Assembly: GCF_001931675.1 (NCBI RefSeq)
Contig: NZ_CP014839.1
Coordinates: 620,001-684,000, forward strand
Direction of reading: 5' to 3'
Length of the DNA stretch: 64,000 nucleotides
Source of the DNA: Pandoraea thiooxydans
GTDB taxonomy: Bacteria; Pseudomonadota; Gammaproteobacteria; Burkholderiales; Burkholderiaceae
The notes under the pieces were generated by a model, which worked only from the letters and a program-made list of their open reading frames with translations, ran no database searches and was not told the origin of the DNA. Positions 1 through 7,949 of this stretch are shown here, in pieces. How positions within the stretch are numbered: the stretch's first letter is position 1; every line of letters starts with the position of its first letter. A program made the position numbers and the translations under genes.

Positions 1-455
1 TTGTCGTAGTAGGGATAGTCGTTGACGGTGAAGCCCGCGCCCTCGAATATCGCGCGATGGTTTTCCCAGGTGGGCGAGCTGACCCAGACCTGGCTGGCGG
101 GGAAGTAGCGCTTGAGCAGATCGGCGCCGACCTTGAGCGCGCCCGAGCCGCCGATACTCTGGATCGTGGCGATGCGGCCGGCCTTGACGGCTTCATGGCC
201 GGCGCCGAACAGCAGTTGCTGTACTGCCGCGCGGTAAGCCGCGTCGCCTTCCATCGGCAGATAGGGGCGCGGCGAGAGCTTGGCGGCGTGGCGGGCCTCG
301 GCTTGCTGCACCGACTTCAGCAATGGCAGCCGACCCTCTTCGTCGTAATACAGGCCGACGCTCAGGTTGACCTTGTTGGCGCGGGGATCTTTCTGAAAGG
401 CCTCGCCCAGGCTGAGAATAGGATCGCCGGCGTAGGCTTCGACATGCTCGAACAT
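1..455 (-). CDS. tyrB: Aromatic amino acid aminotransferase, N-terminal part (runs off window)
   Basis: This is the first 151 or so residues of a class I PLP-dependent aminotransferase; the gene continues past base 1, so the catalytic lysine is outside the window. The start [16 protein letters not shown] and the later stretch [12 protein letters not shown] followed by [11 protein letters not shown] are typical of the aspartate/aromatic aminotransferase group (AspC/TyrB), which moves amino groups between tyrosine, phenylalanine or aspartate and 2-oxoglutarate in the cytoplasm. The ATG at 455 is preceded by a purine-rich AAGAG. It is transcribed away from the acetyltransferase gene at 650. The choice between TyrB and AspC specificity is inferred from overall resemblance and is not certain. 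Confidence 0.88.
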   Translation of the reverse strand, partial: MFEHVEAYAGDPILSLGEAFQKDPRANKVNLSVGLYYDEEGRLPLLKSVQQAEARHAAKLSPRPYLPMEGDAAYRAAVQQLLFGAGHEAVKAGRIATIQSIGGSGALKVGADLLKRYFPASQVWVSSPTWENHRAIFEGAGFTVNDYPYYD

Positions 456-649
456 ATGACAGACTCTTGTGAAAAAAGGGGGGGATGGTCATGTTGCGCC
501 GCCGGTCGGGCGGCGTAGCGCTCCCATATTTACCAGAAGTCGGCCGTTATCGCTATCGATGGCCCATGCAAATCGAAGAAACTTGGCTCTTAATCATGAG
601 CCATCGCCGCGCTACATTGGGGGCTCGATCCGACCTGGAGAAATTCATC

Positions 650-1120
650 ATGTCCTCAGACTCGACCGCCGTGGCGACGGTATTGCGACATCCCGTCAAC
701 AATGAAGAAATTGCCGCCTGCTACCCCGCAATGCGCGAATTACGGCCTCACCTGAGCTCGCAGCAGGAATTCATGACGAGAGTGTCTCGTCAGTTCGAGC
801 AGGGTTACCGCCTGTTGGCGGCCTGGCGCGGCAGCCACGCCGTGGCTTTGGCGGGCTACCGGTTGCAGGAAAACCTGGTGTACGGGCGCTTCCTCTATGT
901 CGATGATCTCGTCGCCCTCGAGACCGAGCGCCGGGGCCGGCTCGGCCAGCGGCTGCTCGAAGCATTGGCTGACGAGGCGCGCGCGCAGGGCTGCGCGAAA
1001 CTGGTGCTGGACACTGCGCTCTCGAACGCCTTGGCGCAGCGGTTTTATTATCGGCAGGGGATGTTGGCCACTGCCATGCGATTTAATCTGGCACTGAATA
1101 AAGAGGTCCGCCCCGCATGA
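650..1120 (+). CDS. GNAT-family N-acetyltransferase
   Basis: A 156-residue GNAT acetyltransferase, expected to move an acetyl group from acetyl-CoA to an unknown amine. The acetyl-CoA loop is visible as RRGRLGQRLLEAL at about residues 94-106, after the strand FLYVDDLVAL, and is followed by a helix and a C-terminal TALSNALAQRFYYRQGM segment usual for the fold. I start it at the ATG at 650 because GGAG lies 9 bases upstream; the frame stays open to 485, with another ATG at 596, but that extension looks like leader DNA. The stop overlaps the azoreductase start by 4 bases (ATGA), so the two are probably co-translated. The substrate is unknown. Confidence 0.85.
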   Translation: MSSDSTAVATVLRHPVNNEEIAACYPAMRELRPHLSSQQEFMTRVSRQFEQGYRLLAAWRGSHAVALAGYRLQENLVYGRFLYVDDLVALETERRGRLGQRLLEALADEARAQGCAKLVLDTALSNALAQRFYYRQGMLATAMRFNLALNKEVRPA

Positions 1121-1770
1121 AAAACATTCTGTACGTTGAATGCAGCCCGCGCGGTGAGGCGTCGCAAAGCGCGCGAGTCGCGCGCGCCTTGCTCGAGCAA
1201 TTGCAGCGGGCGGCACCGCACGCTCGCTTGGTCGAGCGCAATCTGAGCGTCGATCCGCCGCCATTTGTCGGCCATGCCTATGCCGAGGCAGTTCTGGCAC
1301 GTTCTGCGATGAGCAATCCCGAAGAAGTTGCGGCGTTTGACTATTCGGAAATGTTGATCTCCGAATTGGAGCAGACCGATTGCCTGGTGATTGGCACACC
1401 AATGCACAACTACACAGTACCGGCGGCACTCAAGGCGTGGATTGATCAAGTGGTGCGCATAGGCCGCACATTTCGCGGCACGCCGGCCGGCAAAGTCGGC
1501 TTATTGCCGGATCGGCCCGCATACGTCGTGGTGGCTGCCGGCGGCGATTACACTGGCGAGGCGGCTCGCCAACCGGATTTTCTGACTCCGTATTTACGTA
1601 GTATTCTGGCGACCATCGGCATAAGCCGGGTCGAGTTCATCGCGCTTGAGGGGCTGGCACGCCGGCCGCTGACGGAGGCCGAAGTGGAGCATCGGGCATG
1701 GTCGCTCCTGAATGGAGCGAGTGGCGATGGCGCCGAAACTCGATTGTCGGCAATGAACGCTGTCAGGTGA
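1117..1770 (+). CDS. azoR: FMN-dependent NADH-azoreductase (AzoR/AcpD family)
   Basis: A 217-residue flavodoxin-fold oxidoreductase of the AzoR family, which reduces quinones and azo compounds in two-electron steps with NAD(P)H and FMN in the cytoplasm. The N-terminal ILYVECSPRGEASQS is the FMN phosphate loop; GTPMHNYTVPAALKAWIDQ at about residues 93-111 is the flavin-binding strand that defines the family; AGGDYTG follows at about 142. The start overlaps the preceding GNAT gene by 4 bases. Length fits the family (about 200). The physiological role is likely quinone detoxification, inferred from the family. Confidence 0.92.
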   Translation: MKNILYVECSPRGEASQSARVARALLEQLQRAAPHARLVERNLSVDPPPFVGHAYAEAVLARSAMSNPEEVAAFDYSEMLISELEQTDCLVIGTPMHNYTVPAALKAWIDQVVRIGRTFRGTPAGKVGLLPDRPAYVVVAAGGDYTGEAARQPDFLTPYLRSILATIGISRVEFIALEGLARRPLTEAEVEHRAWSLLNGASGDGAETRLSAMNAVR

Positions 1771-2095
1771 GCATGGGCCGGCGCAATTTTTTAAAGTACC
1801 CGATTTAATCGATTTGTCTTCAATTGGAAATGGATTCCAACTTGATTCATCCATTTTTCAAATGGAAATAGAAAAATTCTTACATACTGATGAGTCGAAT
1901 TTAACGTTTTGAAACGAAATATCCAATTCGTTGCGACGCAAATGATGTCGGAAATATGAGAAAGGCAAGAATGATCTTATTGAATTCGACATTAAATTGA
2001 ATAGTTACTCAAGAGCTGTGCAGTTTGCCCCAATTTTTTTCTGATTAAAATTCTGCTATTTTATAAGCTCGTATAAATAATCAAGGAAATAAGGC
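1771..2095 (+). other. AT-rich intergenic leader upstream of the H-NS-like gene
   Basis: This 325-base stretch holds no gene and is much richer in A and T than its surroundings, with many runs of A or T. It contains the inverted repeat TTGGAA-N5-TTCCAA at 1824-1840 and several -10-like hexamers near the gene, such as TAAAAT at 2046. No convincing -35/-10 pair at 17-base spacing stands out. AT-rich, bendable DNA before an H-NS gene is expected if the protein binds its own promoter, which is known for H-NS in enterobacteria; here it is inference. Confidence 0.6.
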
Positions 2096-2386
2096 ATGCC
2101 CAGCTATAAGGAACTTATTGCTCAACGTGAGAAAATAGAAAAGCAGATCGAGGAAGCGCGCGCCAAAGAAGTGGCTGCGGTCATCGCCGATATCAAGCAA
2201 AAAATCGAAGAATACGAGTTGACTGCCAAAGATCTGGGCTTATCGGTCGAGCGCAAGCAACGCAGGGCCAGCAAGGGACCGGTGGTCGCCAAGTATATGA
2301 ATCCGGCAACCGGTGAAACCTGGTCGGGGCGAGGCAGAGCGCCCAAATGGATCGGACGGAATCGAGAAAAATTTCTGATCGAATAG
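2096..2386 (+). CDS. H-NS-family nucleoid-associated protein
   Basis: A 96-residue H-NS-family protein. Residues about 1-55 are a charged helical oligomerisation region (YKELIAQREKIEKQIEEARA), and the C-terminus carries the family's DNA-binding core: KYMNPATGETWSGRGRAPKW at about 68-87, with the AT-hook-like GRGRAPKW loop that enters the minor groove. Such proteins bind AT-rich DNA, bend or bridge it, and silence foreign genes. It is a small Burkholderiales-type version, of which these genomes carry many copies. AAGGAAAT precedes the ATG. The upstream region is itself AT-rich, consistent with autoregulation. It is convergent with the sensor kinase gene at 2507. Confidence 0.93.
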   Translation: MPSYKELIAQREKIEKQIEEARAKEVAAVIADIKQKIEEYELTAKDLGLSVERKQRRASKGPVVAKYMNPATGETWSGRGRAPKWIGRNREKFLIE

Positions 2387-2506
2387 CGCATCGCTCGCGC
2401 TTGGTCGACGTGCTTCAATCGGCGAGCGCCAGGGGCGACAGGAATCGGCCGCTAATGCGAGCTCCCCTGTTGTGTGAAACGATAGTTGTAACGCCACTTG
2501 CAGCGT

Positions 2507-3781
2507 TCAGGCTGCGCCATCCCGCAAAGGGAAAATCACCGCGGCTCTCAATCCCCCCGCCGCACGATTGCTGAGGACAAGCTTGGCGCCCAGTTGCTGG
2601 GCCAGCTTATCGACGATCGCCAGGCCCAGGCCGCAATGCGCATTGCCGCTGCGTGCCGGATCGAGGCGCACGAACGGGCGTACGATACGCGCCAGATCTT
2701 CATCGGGGATGCCAGGGCCGTTGTCTTCGATCGCCAGTTCCCAGCCATCGGCCGTGCGTGCCGTGCAAATCGTCAGCGGCGCCCGGCCGTAGCTGACGGC
2801 ATTGTCGAGCAGGTTATTGACGATGCGCTCGAGATGGGTCGTCTTGAGTTGAAAGTGGGGGCCTGCGTGCAGCGCCGTATCGATCGCATACCCCTGGTCG
2901 GCGAAAACCTGCAGCAGATAGGGCAGCCGGCTGTCGACCGGCACCGGTGGTCCGAGCGGCTCGGCACCGCGCGCGAACAGCAGGAACTGGTCGACGATGC
3001 GCGCCATCGATTCGACGTCGCGCACAATGCCGCGTGTTACCGCGGGATCGTCGACGATTTCTGCGCGCAGGCGCAGGCGCGACAGCGGCGTCTTGAGGTC
3101 GTGAGCGATGCCGGCAAGCATCGTATTGCGCTCGCGCTCCGCTTGTGCGATGTCGGTGATCATTCGATTGAAGCGTTCCGTCAACTGCCGCAGCTCCCGC
3201 GGGCCGCGTTCCTTGAGTGGCTCGACCTCCCCGCCGGTAGCCAGCTTTTCGGCGGCCTCGGCCATGTCTCGCACCGGCCGCTGCAGCAGCCAGGCAGTCA
3301 GCACCGAGAAAATCACCGTGATCAGCAACACCGTCAACACGCCAGGCAGGATCGCATTGAGCGCACTCGGCGGTGTATGGACCATCACGATCGGGGTTGA
3401 AATCCATTGCTTTGCGCCGGGTAATTTCGCCCACATCCGCGGCGGCACGCTTTGCTCGATGCGCAGGTCGGTGCCCGGCGGCAGGCGCTGCGCAAGCTGC
3501 TGAGTGAGATGTTCGGATTGGCCGGTCGGTGTAAATGTGTTCCGGCCGTCGAACAGCGTCTTTTCGAAATGGACCGAATCCGGCAGCGGAATTCGGGAAT
3601 CGCCGTCCATGACAGCTTGCGCGCTGCGGAAAATAAACGCCATCTGATCAGCGGAATATTCGAATAGCCGTTCGCGGCGGTCGTTGCGCAAAATGGTCAG
3701 CCAGGAGAAATGGCTGATGATCAGCACTGCGATGAGCAGCAGCGTGAGGCGGCCGAACAGCGTGTCAAAGCGGCGCTTCAT
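2507..3781 (-). CDS. EnvZ-like sensor histidine kinase
   Basis: A 424-residue inner-membrane sensor kinase. A first membrane helix lies at about residues 12-30, then a roughly 110-residue periplasmic region, a second helix at about 143-165, and a HAMP linker. The phosphoacceptor motif is AGIAHDLKTPLSRLRLR with His227; the ATP-binding boxes follow as NNLLDNAVSYG (N), DNGPGIPDEDLARIVRPF (G1/F) and GLGLAIV (G2). Layout, length and motifs match EnvZ. The gene overlaps the end of the OmpR-like gene by 17 bases, so the two form one operon and a cognate pair. The signal is unknown; osmolarity or envelope stress would be the family default. Confidence 0.92.
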   Translation of the reverse strand: MKRRFDTLFGRLTLLLIAVLIISHFSWLTILRNDRRERLFEYSADQMAFIFRSAQAVMDGDSRIPLPDSVHFEKTLFDGRNTFTPTGQSEHLTQQLAQRLPPGTDLRIEQSVPPRMWAKLPGAKQWISTPIVMVHTPPSALNAILPGVLTVLLITVIFSVLTAWLLQRPVRDMAEAAEKLATGGEVEPLKERGPRELRQLTERFNRMITDIAQAERERNTMLAGIAHDLKTPLSRLRLRAEIVDDPAVTRGIVRDVESMARIVDQFLLFARGAEPLGPPVPVDSRLPYLLQVFADQGYAIDTALHAGPHFQLKTTHLERIVNNLLDNAVSYGRAPLTICTARTADGWELAIEDNGPGIPDEDLARIVRPFVRLDPARSGNAHCGLGLAIVDKLAQQLGAKLVLSNRAAGGLRAAVIFPLRDGAA

Positions 3782-4508
3782 GTTGATCGTCCGGTACGAA
3801 GATGTAGCCGCGCCCTCGCACGGTCTGGATGAAACGCGGGTTTTGGGGATCTTCGTTCAGGAGCTTGCGCAGGCGCCAGATTTGCACGTCGATGCCGCGA
3901 TCGCTGACTTCGCTGTGCGCGCCGTAGAGCAGGTCGATGATGCGCTCCCTGCTCAGAACCTGCATCGCGTGGTTGACCAGCAGCTTGAGCAGACCGTACT
4001 CACCGTCGCTCATCGGAATTATCTGGTTATCGCGGGCGAGAGTGCGGGCGTGGAAGTTCAGCCGAAACGCCCCGAATGCATAGTCCTCGCGCTGCTCGGG
4101 TGCTGCCGCGTTGGTGACCCGATGGCGTCGCATCACCGCATTGATGCGGGCCAGCAGCTCGCGTGGATTGAACGGTTTGCCGAGGTAGTCGTCGGCGCCG
4201 ATCTCCAGCCCGACGATGCGATCGATCTCGTCGCTTCGAGCGGTCAGCAAAATGACCGGCACGTCGTCGTTGCGCGAGCGCAGGTCGCGCAGCGCGCTCA
4301 GGCCGTCGACCTTGGGCATCATCAGATCGAGCACGATCAGGGCGGGCCGCTCGCGCTCGAGACGCGCGGCCAAGCCCTCGCCGTCGTGCATGACGGCTAC
4401 GGCAAAGCCATGCCGCGTCAAATATTCGCGCAGCAGGTCGCGCAAGTCAGGATCGTCGTCGACAACAAGGATTTTCATGGGAGCAGCGTGCGTTCGATTC
4501 ATCATCAT
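3765..4508 (-). CDS. ompR: OmpR-like response regulator
   Basis: A receiver plus winged-helix response regulator. The receiver shows the acidic pair in VVDDDPDLRDLL, the phosphorylatable Asp in LIVLDLMMPKVDGL, and the OmpR hallmark DRIVGLEIGADDYLGKPFNP. The C-terminal effector domain has the DNA-binding stretch DVQIWRLRKLL and RFIQTVRGRGYIF. It should regulate porin-type or envelope genes with the kinase encoded just downstream. I start at the first of three tandem ATGs (4508-4502) because AAGG lies 5 bases upstream; the internal ATG at 4478 (MKILVVDDD) lacks a ribosome site. A start at 4526 is also possible. The ompR name rests on strong motif similarity. Confidence 0.9.
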   Translation of the reverse strand: MMMNRTHAAPMKILVVDDDPDLRDLLREYLTRHGFAVAVMHDGEGLAARLERERPALIVLDLMMPKVDGLSALRDLRSRNDDVPVILLTARSDEIDRIVGLEIGADDYLGKPFNPRELLARINAVMRRHRVTNAAAPEQREDYAFGAFRLNFHARTLARDNQIIPMSDGEYGLLKLLVNHAMQVLSRERIIDLLYGAHSEVSDRGIDVQIWRLRKLLNEDPQNPRFIQTVRGRGYIFVPDDQHEAPL

Positions 4509-4728
4509 AGTGGCCTTGGCGGCCATTTGAATTTCGATATGTTTCGATTCATTACGATAGCCGTCGTTTGTAACGCATCGTAATAATTGCCATGTTACCG
4601 GTGTCATACGCAGGCATGCTCGTCACCGCCCGCCGCATGCGTTCTTGCTTTCCGATCCTGTCTCATCCGTTATTTGCCTGCGCTCCAGGCCGCAGCTCGA
4701 GTCAGGCCCGTGTGGCCGCCCGACCATT

Positions 4729-4742
4729 TAGGATGAATCCCA
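4729..4742. promoter_or_regulatory. Palindromic site 1 before the RcsB-like gene
   Basis: TAGGATGAATCCCA is a near-perfect dyad around the core GGAT-GA-ATCC. Compared from memory with the RcsAB-box consensus TRVGAAWAWTSYGM it agrees at 11 of 14 positions. It lies 63 bases upstream of a second copy with an identical 10-base core. The neighbouring gene encodes an RcsB-like regulator, so an autoregulatory operator is the simplest reading; this is inference. Confidence 0.5.
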
Positions 4743-4791
4743 TTAAAGTGGCTCGGAAGGTTTGACAGAATACCCCGGGCTCCAACAAACC

Positions 4792-4805
4792 TCGGATGAA
4801 TCCGA
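4792..4805. promoter_or_regulatory. Palindromic site 2 before the RcsB-like gene
   Basis: TCGGATGAATCCGA is a perfect dyad (6-base arms, 2-base centre) sharing GGATGAATCC with the copy at 4731. The centre-to-centre distance is 63 bases, six turns of the helix, so both sites face the same side. It lies 92 bases before the ATG of the RcsB-like gene and downstream of the TTGACA at 4762, a position that could repress or autoregulate. Confidence 0.5.
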
Positions 4806-4896
4806 TTGCTTGTGCGCCCAACCAGGTGCGGCGACCCGTGCGCCGGCCGTCGCTACCCTCAGGGTTTCCAATCGATTCAACAATGTGAGAAGCAAC

Positions 4897-5538
4897 ATGA
4901 CCATCAAAGTCATCATCGCGGATGATCATCCGATCGTGCGGCTCGGTATTCGCCTGATGCTGAAAGACCGGCTCAACGTGGAGATCGTGGGGGAGGCCTC
5001 CGACTCGTCGGAGTTGATCGCGCAACTCGGAAAAATGCCATGCGACGTCATCATTACCGACTATTCCATGCCGGGCGGATCCTACAAGGATGGGCTGTAT
5101 CTCATCAGCTATATTCGTCGCTACTATCCGGACGTCAAAGTGGTGGTTTTGACCATGCTGGAGAATCTCGCGATCCTGCGCAGCATGCTCAAACTGGGTG
5201 TGCACTCGATTCTGTCCAAATCCGACGACCAGGAGCGGATCGCCGAGGCGGTTACCGTGGTGGCCGACGGCAGCCACTATGTGCCGGCGACGTTGGCGGC
5301 CCGCCTCAATCAGGCCTCATCCGACGAGAGCTGGGGCGGCGAGGCGCCGCTGCTCAGCGCTCGTGAAGTCGAAGTGGTCCGGCTGTTCGTCTCAGGCATG
5401 ACCATCACCGAAATTGCGGCGCGCCTGAATCGCAGCATCAAGACCGTCAGCTCGCAAAAGAACAACGCGATGCGCAAGCTCGGTATCGGCCGCGATGTCG
5501 ATCTCTACAAATATGCCACGCGCAGCGGCATCGGTTGA
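4897..5538 (+). CDS. RcsB-like response regulator (orphan)
   Basis: A 213-residue NarL/FixJ-type regulator. The receiver has the acidic pair Asp9-Asp10 (IIADDHPIVRLGI), the phosphorylatable Asp55 in IITDYSMPG, and a conserved Lys near 107. The LuxR-type helix-turn-helix, about residues 148-205, reads TEIAARLNRSIKTVSSQKNN followed by AMRKLG, strikingly like enterobacterial RcsB. In enterics RcsB governs capsule, motility and envelope-stress genes with RcsC/RcsD. No RcsC- or RcsD-like gene lies next to it here; the nearby EnvZ-like kinase pairs with the OmpR-like regulator, so this protein looks orphan. I start at 4897, where the receiver begins; the frame is open upstream. It ends 6 bases before the convergent FUSC gene. 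Confidence 0.9.
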   Translation: MTIKVIIADDHPIVRLGIRLMLKDRLNVEIVGEASDSSELIAQLGKMPCDVIITDYSMPGGSYKDGLYLISYIRRYYPDVKVVVLTMLENLAILRSMLKLGVHSILSKSDDQERIAEAVTVVADGSHYVPATLAARLNQASSDESWGGEAPLLSAREVEVVRLFVSGMTITEIAARLNRSIKTVSSQKNNAMRKLGIGRDVDLYKYATRSGIG

Positions 5539-5544
5539 CCGGAG

Positions 5545-7767
5545 TCAGCCGGCGGGCAGGCGCATCGTGCGCATGTCCTTGTAAATCAAGTCTCCCACAC
5601 GCAGCATCTGTTTGATCTGGTGCGCGATCAGCTTCAATTCCTGAATGTCGTCGGCACTCGCGCCGGGTTGCTGTTCCTGGCGCACCACCAGCGCGTCCAA
5701 CCGCCGGGTGAAATCCCTGAGGGTCTCCGTCAGATCGACGTCGTTGCTGCGAGGCCCAGCGGTGGGCGCGTCAGCGGCCCGCTGAAGGATATCGAGAATC
5801 GCCTGTGCGGCGGCGTCGAGTTCGCCGCTCGAGTCGCGCAGCAAGTGTCGCGCGAGTATTTCCGAGATGCTGGTGATGTGCGAGGCGAGCACGTGAGTCT
5901 GCACCAGAAGCCCATTGAGTTCCGCCACCGAGACCTGCTTGGATTTCGGCTCGAGCATCATTCGCTTGAACGCCGCACCGAAGTTGGCGAAGGCAATATG
6001 CATATTCTTGCGCGCCATCCGGTAGGCAAATTCATCGACGACGCCGTCGCGGCCGAGGCATGACTGCAGGTAATCCCGGGTCGAGAGCACGGAGTTGCGC
6101 ACCAGCGGACTCATCAGGCGGTATTCCCAATAAGGGAAGAAGTAGCTGCAGACGAGCGCGACCAGCGAACCGATGGCCGTATCCAGAGCCCGCTCGCCGA
6201 CCACCACGATCGAGCCGGGCACCAGCAAATGAAACAACAGCAGCACGTAAGCGGACGTAAATACCACAGCTAGCCCATAGTTGAAGAGCACCAGGCTGTT
6301 GCCCATCACCATGAAGAAGAACATCAGTCCCAGCAGGGCCCATGGCTTGTGCACGACGAACAGGATCGCCAGCACCAGCAGGCAGCCGATGAGCGTGCCC
6401 GACAGGCGCTGAAAATTCTTTTGCTTGGTCAGGCTGAAGCCAGGCTTCAGAATCACGATCGTGGTCAGCAGGATCCAGTAGCTGTGCGACTGGCCCTTGA
6501 GCAGCGGCAGGAAGTGGGCGAGCGCCAGGCCGCCCAGGATCGCGATGCTCACGCGCAGCGCGTGGCGAAAGCTCGGCGAGGAGAATGTCAGGTTGTGCCA
6601 GAGCAGCTTCGGGCTGAAGCTCTGGCGTGAAACGAAGCGGTTCAACGCCTGATCCAGGCGGGTTTCCATATTGGGCATGTCGCCGTCGCGCCGGATGTTC
6701 CGATACAGCTTCTCGATCTGCCGAGAGGTGCTCCACACGCGCCGGAAAGTTGCTACCAGGGCATCGTATGCGTCCGGCATCGACTGCTGAAAGCGCTTTG
6801 CCTTGAGCAGTTCGATTTCGTATTCGATGGCACGGAATTCCGCTTTCCAGCTGCTGCGCGAGCGCGCCGGCTGGTCGCTGGCGATTGCAAAGCCGACGCT
6901 GTCGACGTCGGCGGCCGCCTTGCGGATCAGGTCGCGGAAAAAAATCAGGATGTCGTCGTGCTCGAAGGTCTTGCGCAGCAGCGGGTAATCGGTATGCACC
7001 GAGACGACCACCTCATGCAGATCGACCACGTTGATGAACAGATTGAGCAGCATCGCGCGGCGCTTGTCGAGTTGGCCGCGGCGCAGGCGGGGCAGGTCGC
7101 GCAGAATCATTTCGCGGGCGGCCTGCTGCTTCTCCACCACGTTGACCTGCGTGGCGATCAGACGCCGATAGCATTCGCCCAGGTCCTGCTCGACGTCGTA
7201 GAACGCTCCTTTTGCCTCCAGGTACTGCGCGGTGGCGAAAAAGCATTCGGCCAGCGTTTGCTGCTCCAGGCGAAACCACAGCGCGCGGCATACCGCCAGA
7301 CTGAAGTAGGTGTACCACAAGCCGCCGGCGAGCACGGCGCCGGCGTTCAGAAGAGCTTCGCTGGGCGAGACCACGGTCTCGACGTTGAGCACCATGATCA
7401 GCAGGCAGGCGAAGCTTATCAGCGAGGCCCGGTAACCGTAGACCACCAGCAGCGAAAGAAAAAAGCTCAGGCCGCCCACGCACAGCCACAACGTGACCGG
7501 GTGACCCGACGACAGGCCGGTCAGCGCGACGGTCACGGCGCCCAGTACCGAGCAGGCCAGCAACTCGATGTGCTTGTGGCGCAGCGGGCCGTTGACGTCG
7601 GCCACGCTCGCGCATAACGCTCCGGAGGCGACGGCCAGTCCCAGCAGATGTTGGCCCAGGCCCCAGAAAATCACCAGGGCCGGCAGGGTGACGCCGACCG
7701 CCTGGCGTGCGCCGCTAAAAAAATAGTGGCTGTAGAGGAATTTCTTGATTTGTCTTGGGTAATCCAT
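5545..7767 (-). CDS. FUSC-family inner-membrane protein (YccS-like)
   Basis: A 740-residue membrane protein of the FUSC/YccS type, a family related to fusaric-acid and aromatic-acid efflux proteins, though transport is unproven for YccS itself. Two similar membrane blocks are visible, about residues 18-175 and 405-530, each of closely packed hydrophobic helices, followed by long cytoplasmic helical regions (about 180-395 and 535-740). The repeated signature HFLPLLKGQSHSYWILLTTI with TKQKNFQRLSGTLIGCL is typical of the second FUSC domain. I start at 7767 (MDYPRQIKKF), where similarity to the family would begin; an in-frame ATG at 7839 would add 24 residues. It is divergent from recC. Confidence 0.88.
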   Translation of the reverse strand: MDYPRQIKKFLYSHYFFSGARQAVGVTLPALVIFWGLGQHLLGLAVASGALCASVADVNGPLRHKHIELLACSVLGAVTVALTGLSSGHPVTLWLCVGGLSFFLSLLVVYGYRASLISFACLLIMVLNVETVVSPSEALLNAGAVLAGGLWYTYFSLAVCRALWFRLEQQTLAECFFATAQYLEAKGAFYDVEQDLGECYRRLIATQVNVVEKQQAAREMILRDLPRLRRGQLDKRRAMLLNLFINVVDLHEVVVSVHTDYPLLRKTFEHDDILIFFRDLIRKAAADVDSVGFAIASDQPARSRSSWKAEFRAIEYEIELLKAKRFQQSMPDAYDALVATFRRVWSTSRQIEKLYRNIRRDGDMPNMETRLDQALNRFVSRQSFSPKLLWHNLTFSSPSFRHALRVSIAILGGLALAHFLPLLKGQSHSYWILLTTIVILKPGFSLTKQKNFQRLSGTLIGCLLVLAILFVVHKPWALLGLMFFFMVMGNSLVLFNYGLAVVFTSAYVLLLFHLLVPGSIVVVGERALDTAIGSLVALVCSYFFPYWEYRLMSPLVRNSVLSTRDYLQSCLGRDGVVDEFAYRMARKNMHIAFANFGAAFKRMMLEPKSKQVSVAELNGLLVQTHVLASHITSISEILARHLLRDSSGELDAAAQAILDILQRAADAPTAGPRSNDVDLTETLRDFTRRLDALVVRQEQQPGASADDIQELKLIAHQIKQMLRVGDLIYKDMRTMRLPAG

Positions 7768-7949
7768 CGTCGGCAAGCGGGCCTCGTCACAGCGAAGTCT
7801 AGCGTATCTCGCCGCGCCATCGCCCAATTTTGCGGACATACGCTCATTTCGCGCGGCGCTTTGTTATGCTACCTGTCACGCACGAGGTCGCCCCTCGCCT
7901 CACGCTGTCGCGCTCCACTTCGTGCGCCCCCTCGAACCCGGCTCCTGGC

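Larger units (their letters stand above)
4509..4896. other. Divergent intergenic region between the OmpR-like and RcsB-like genes
   Basis: A 388-base spacer with no supportable gene. It must hold the promoters of both divergent regulators. On the plus strand a perfect -35 TTGACA occurs at 4762-4767, but the -10 at the right spacing is poor, which would suit an activator-dependent promoter. Two related palindromes flank this -35 and are listed separately. The half nearest the OmpR-like gene is moderately AT-rich. Confidence 0.6.

Noticed and set aside
485-649. Longer N-terminus for the GNAT protein
   Set aside because: The extra 55 residues do not look like the family, and the ATG at 650 has a proper ribosome site.
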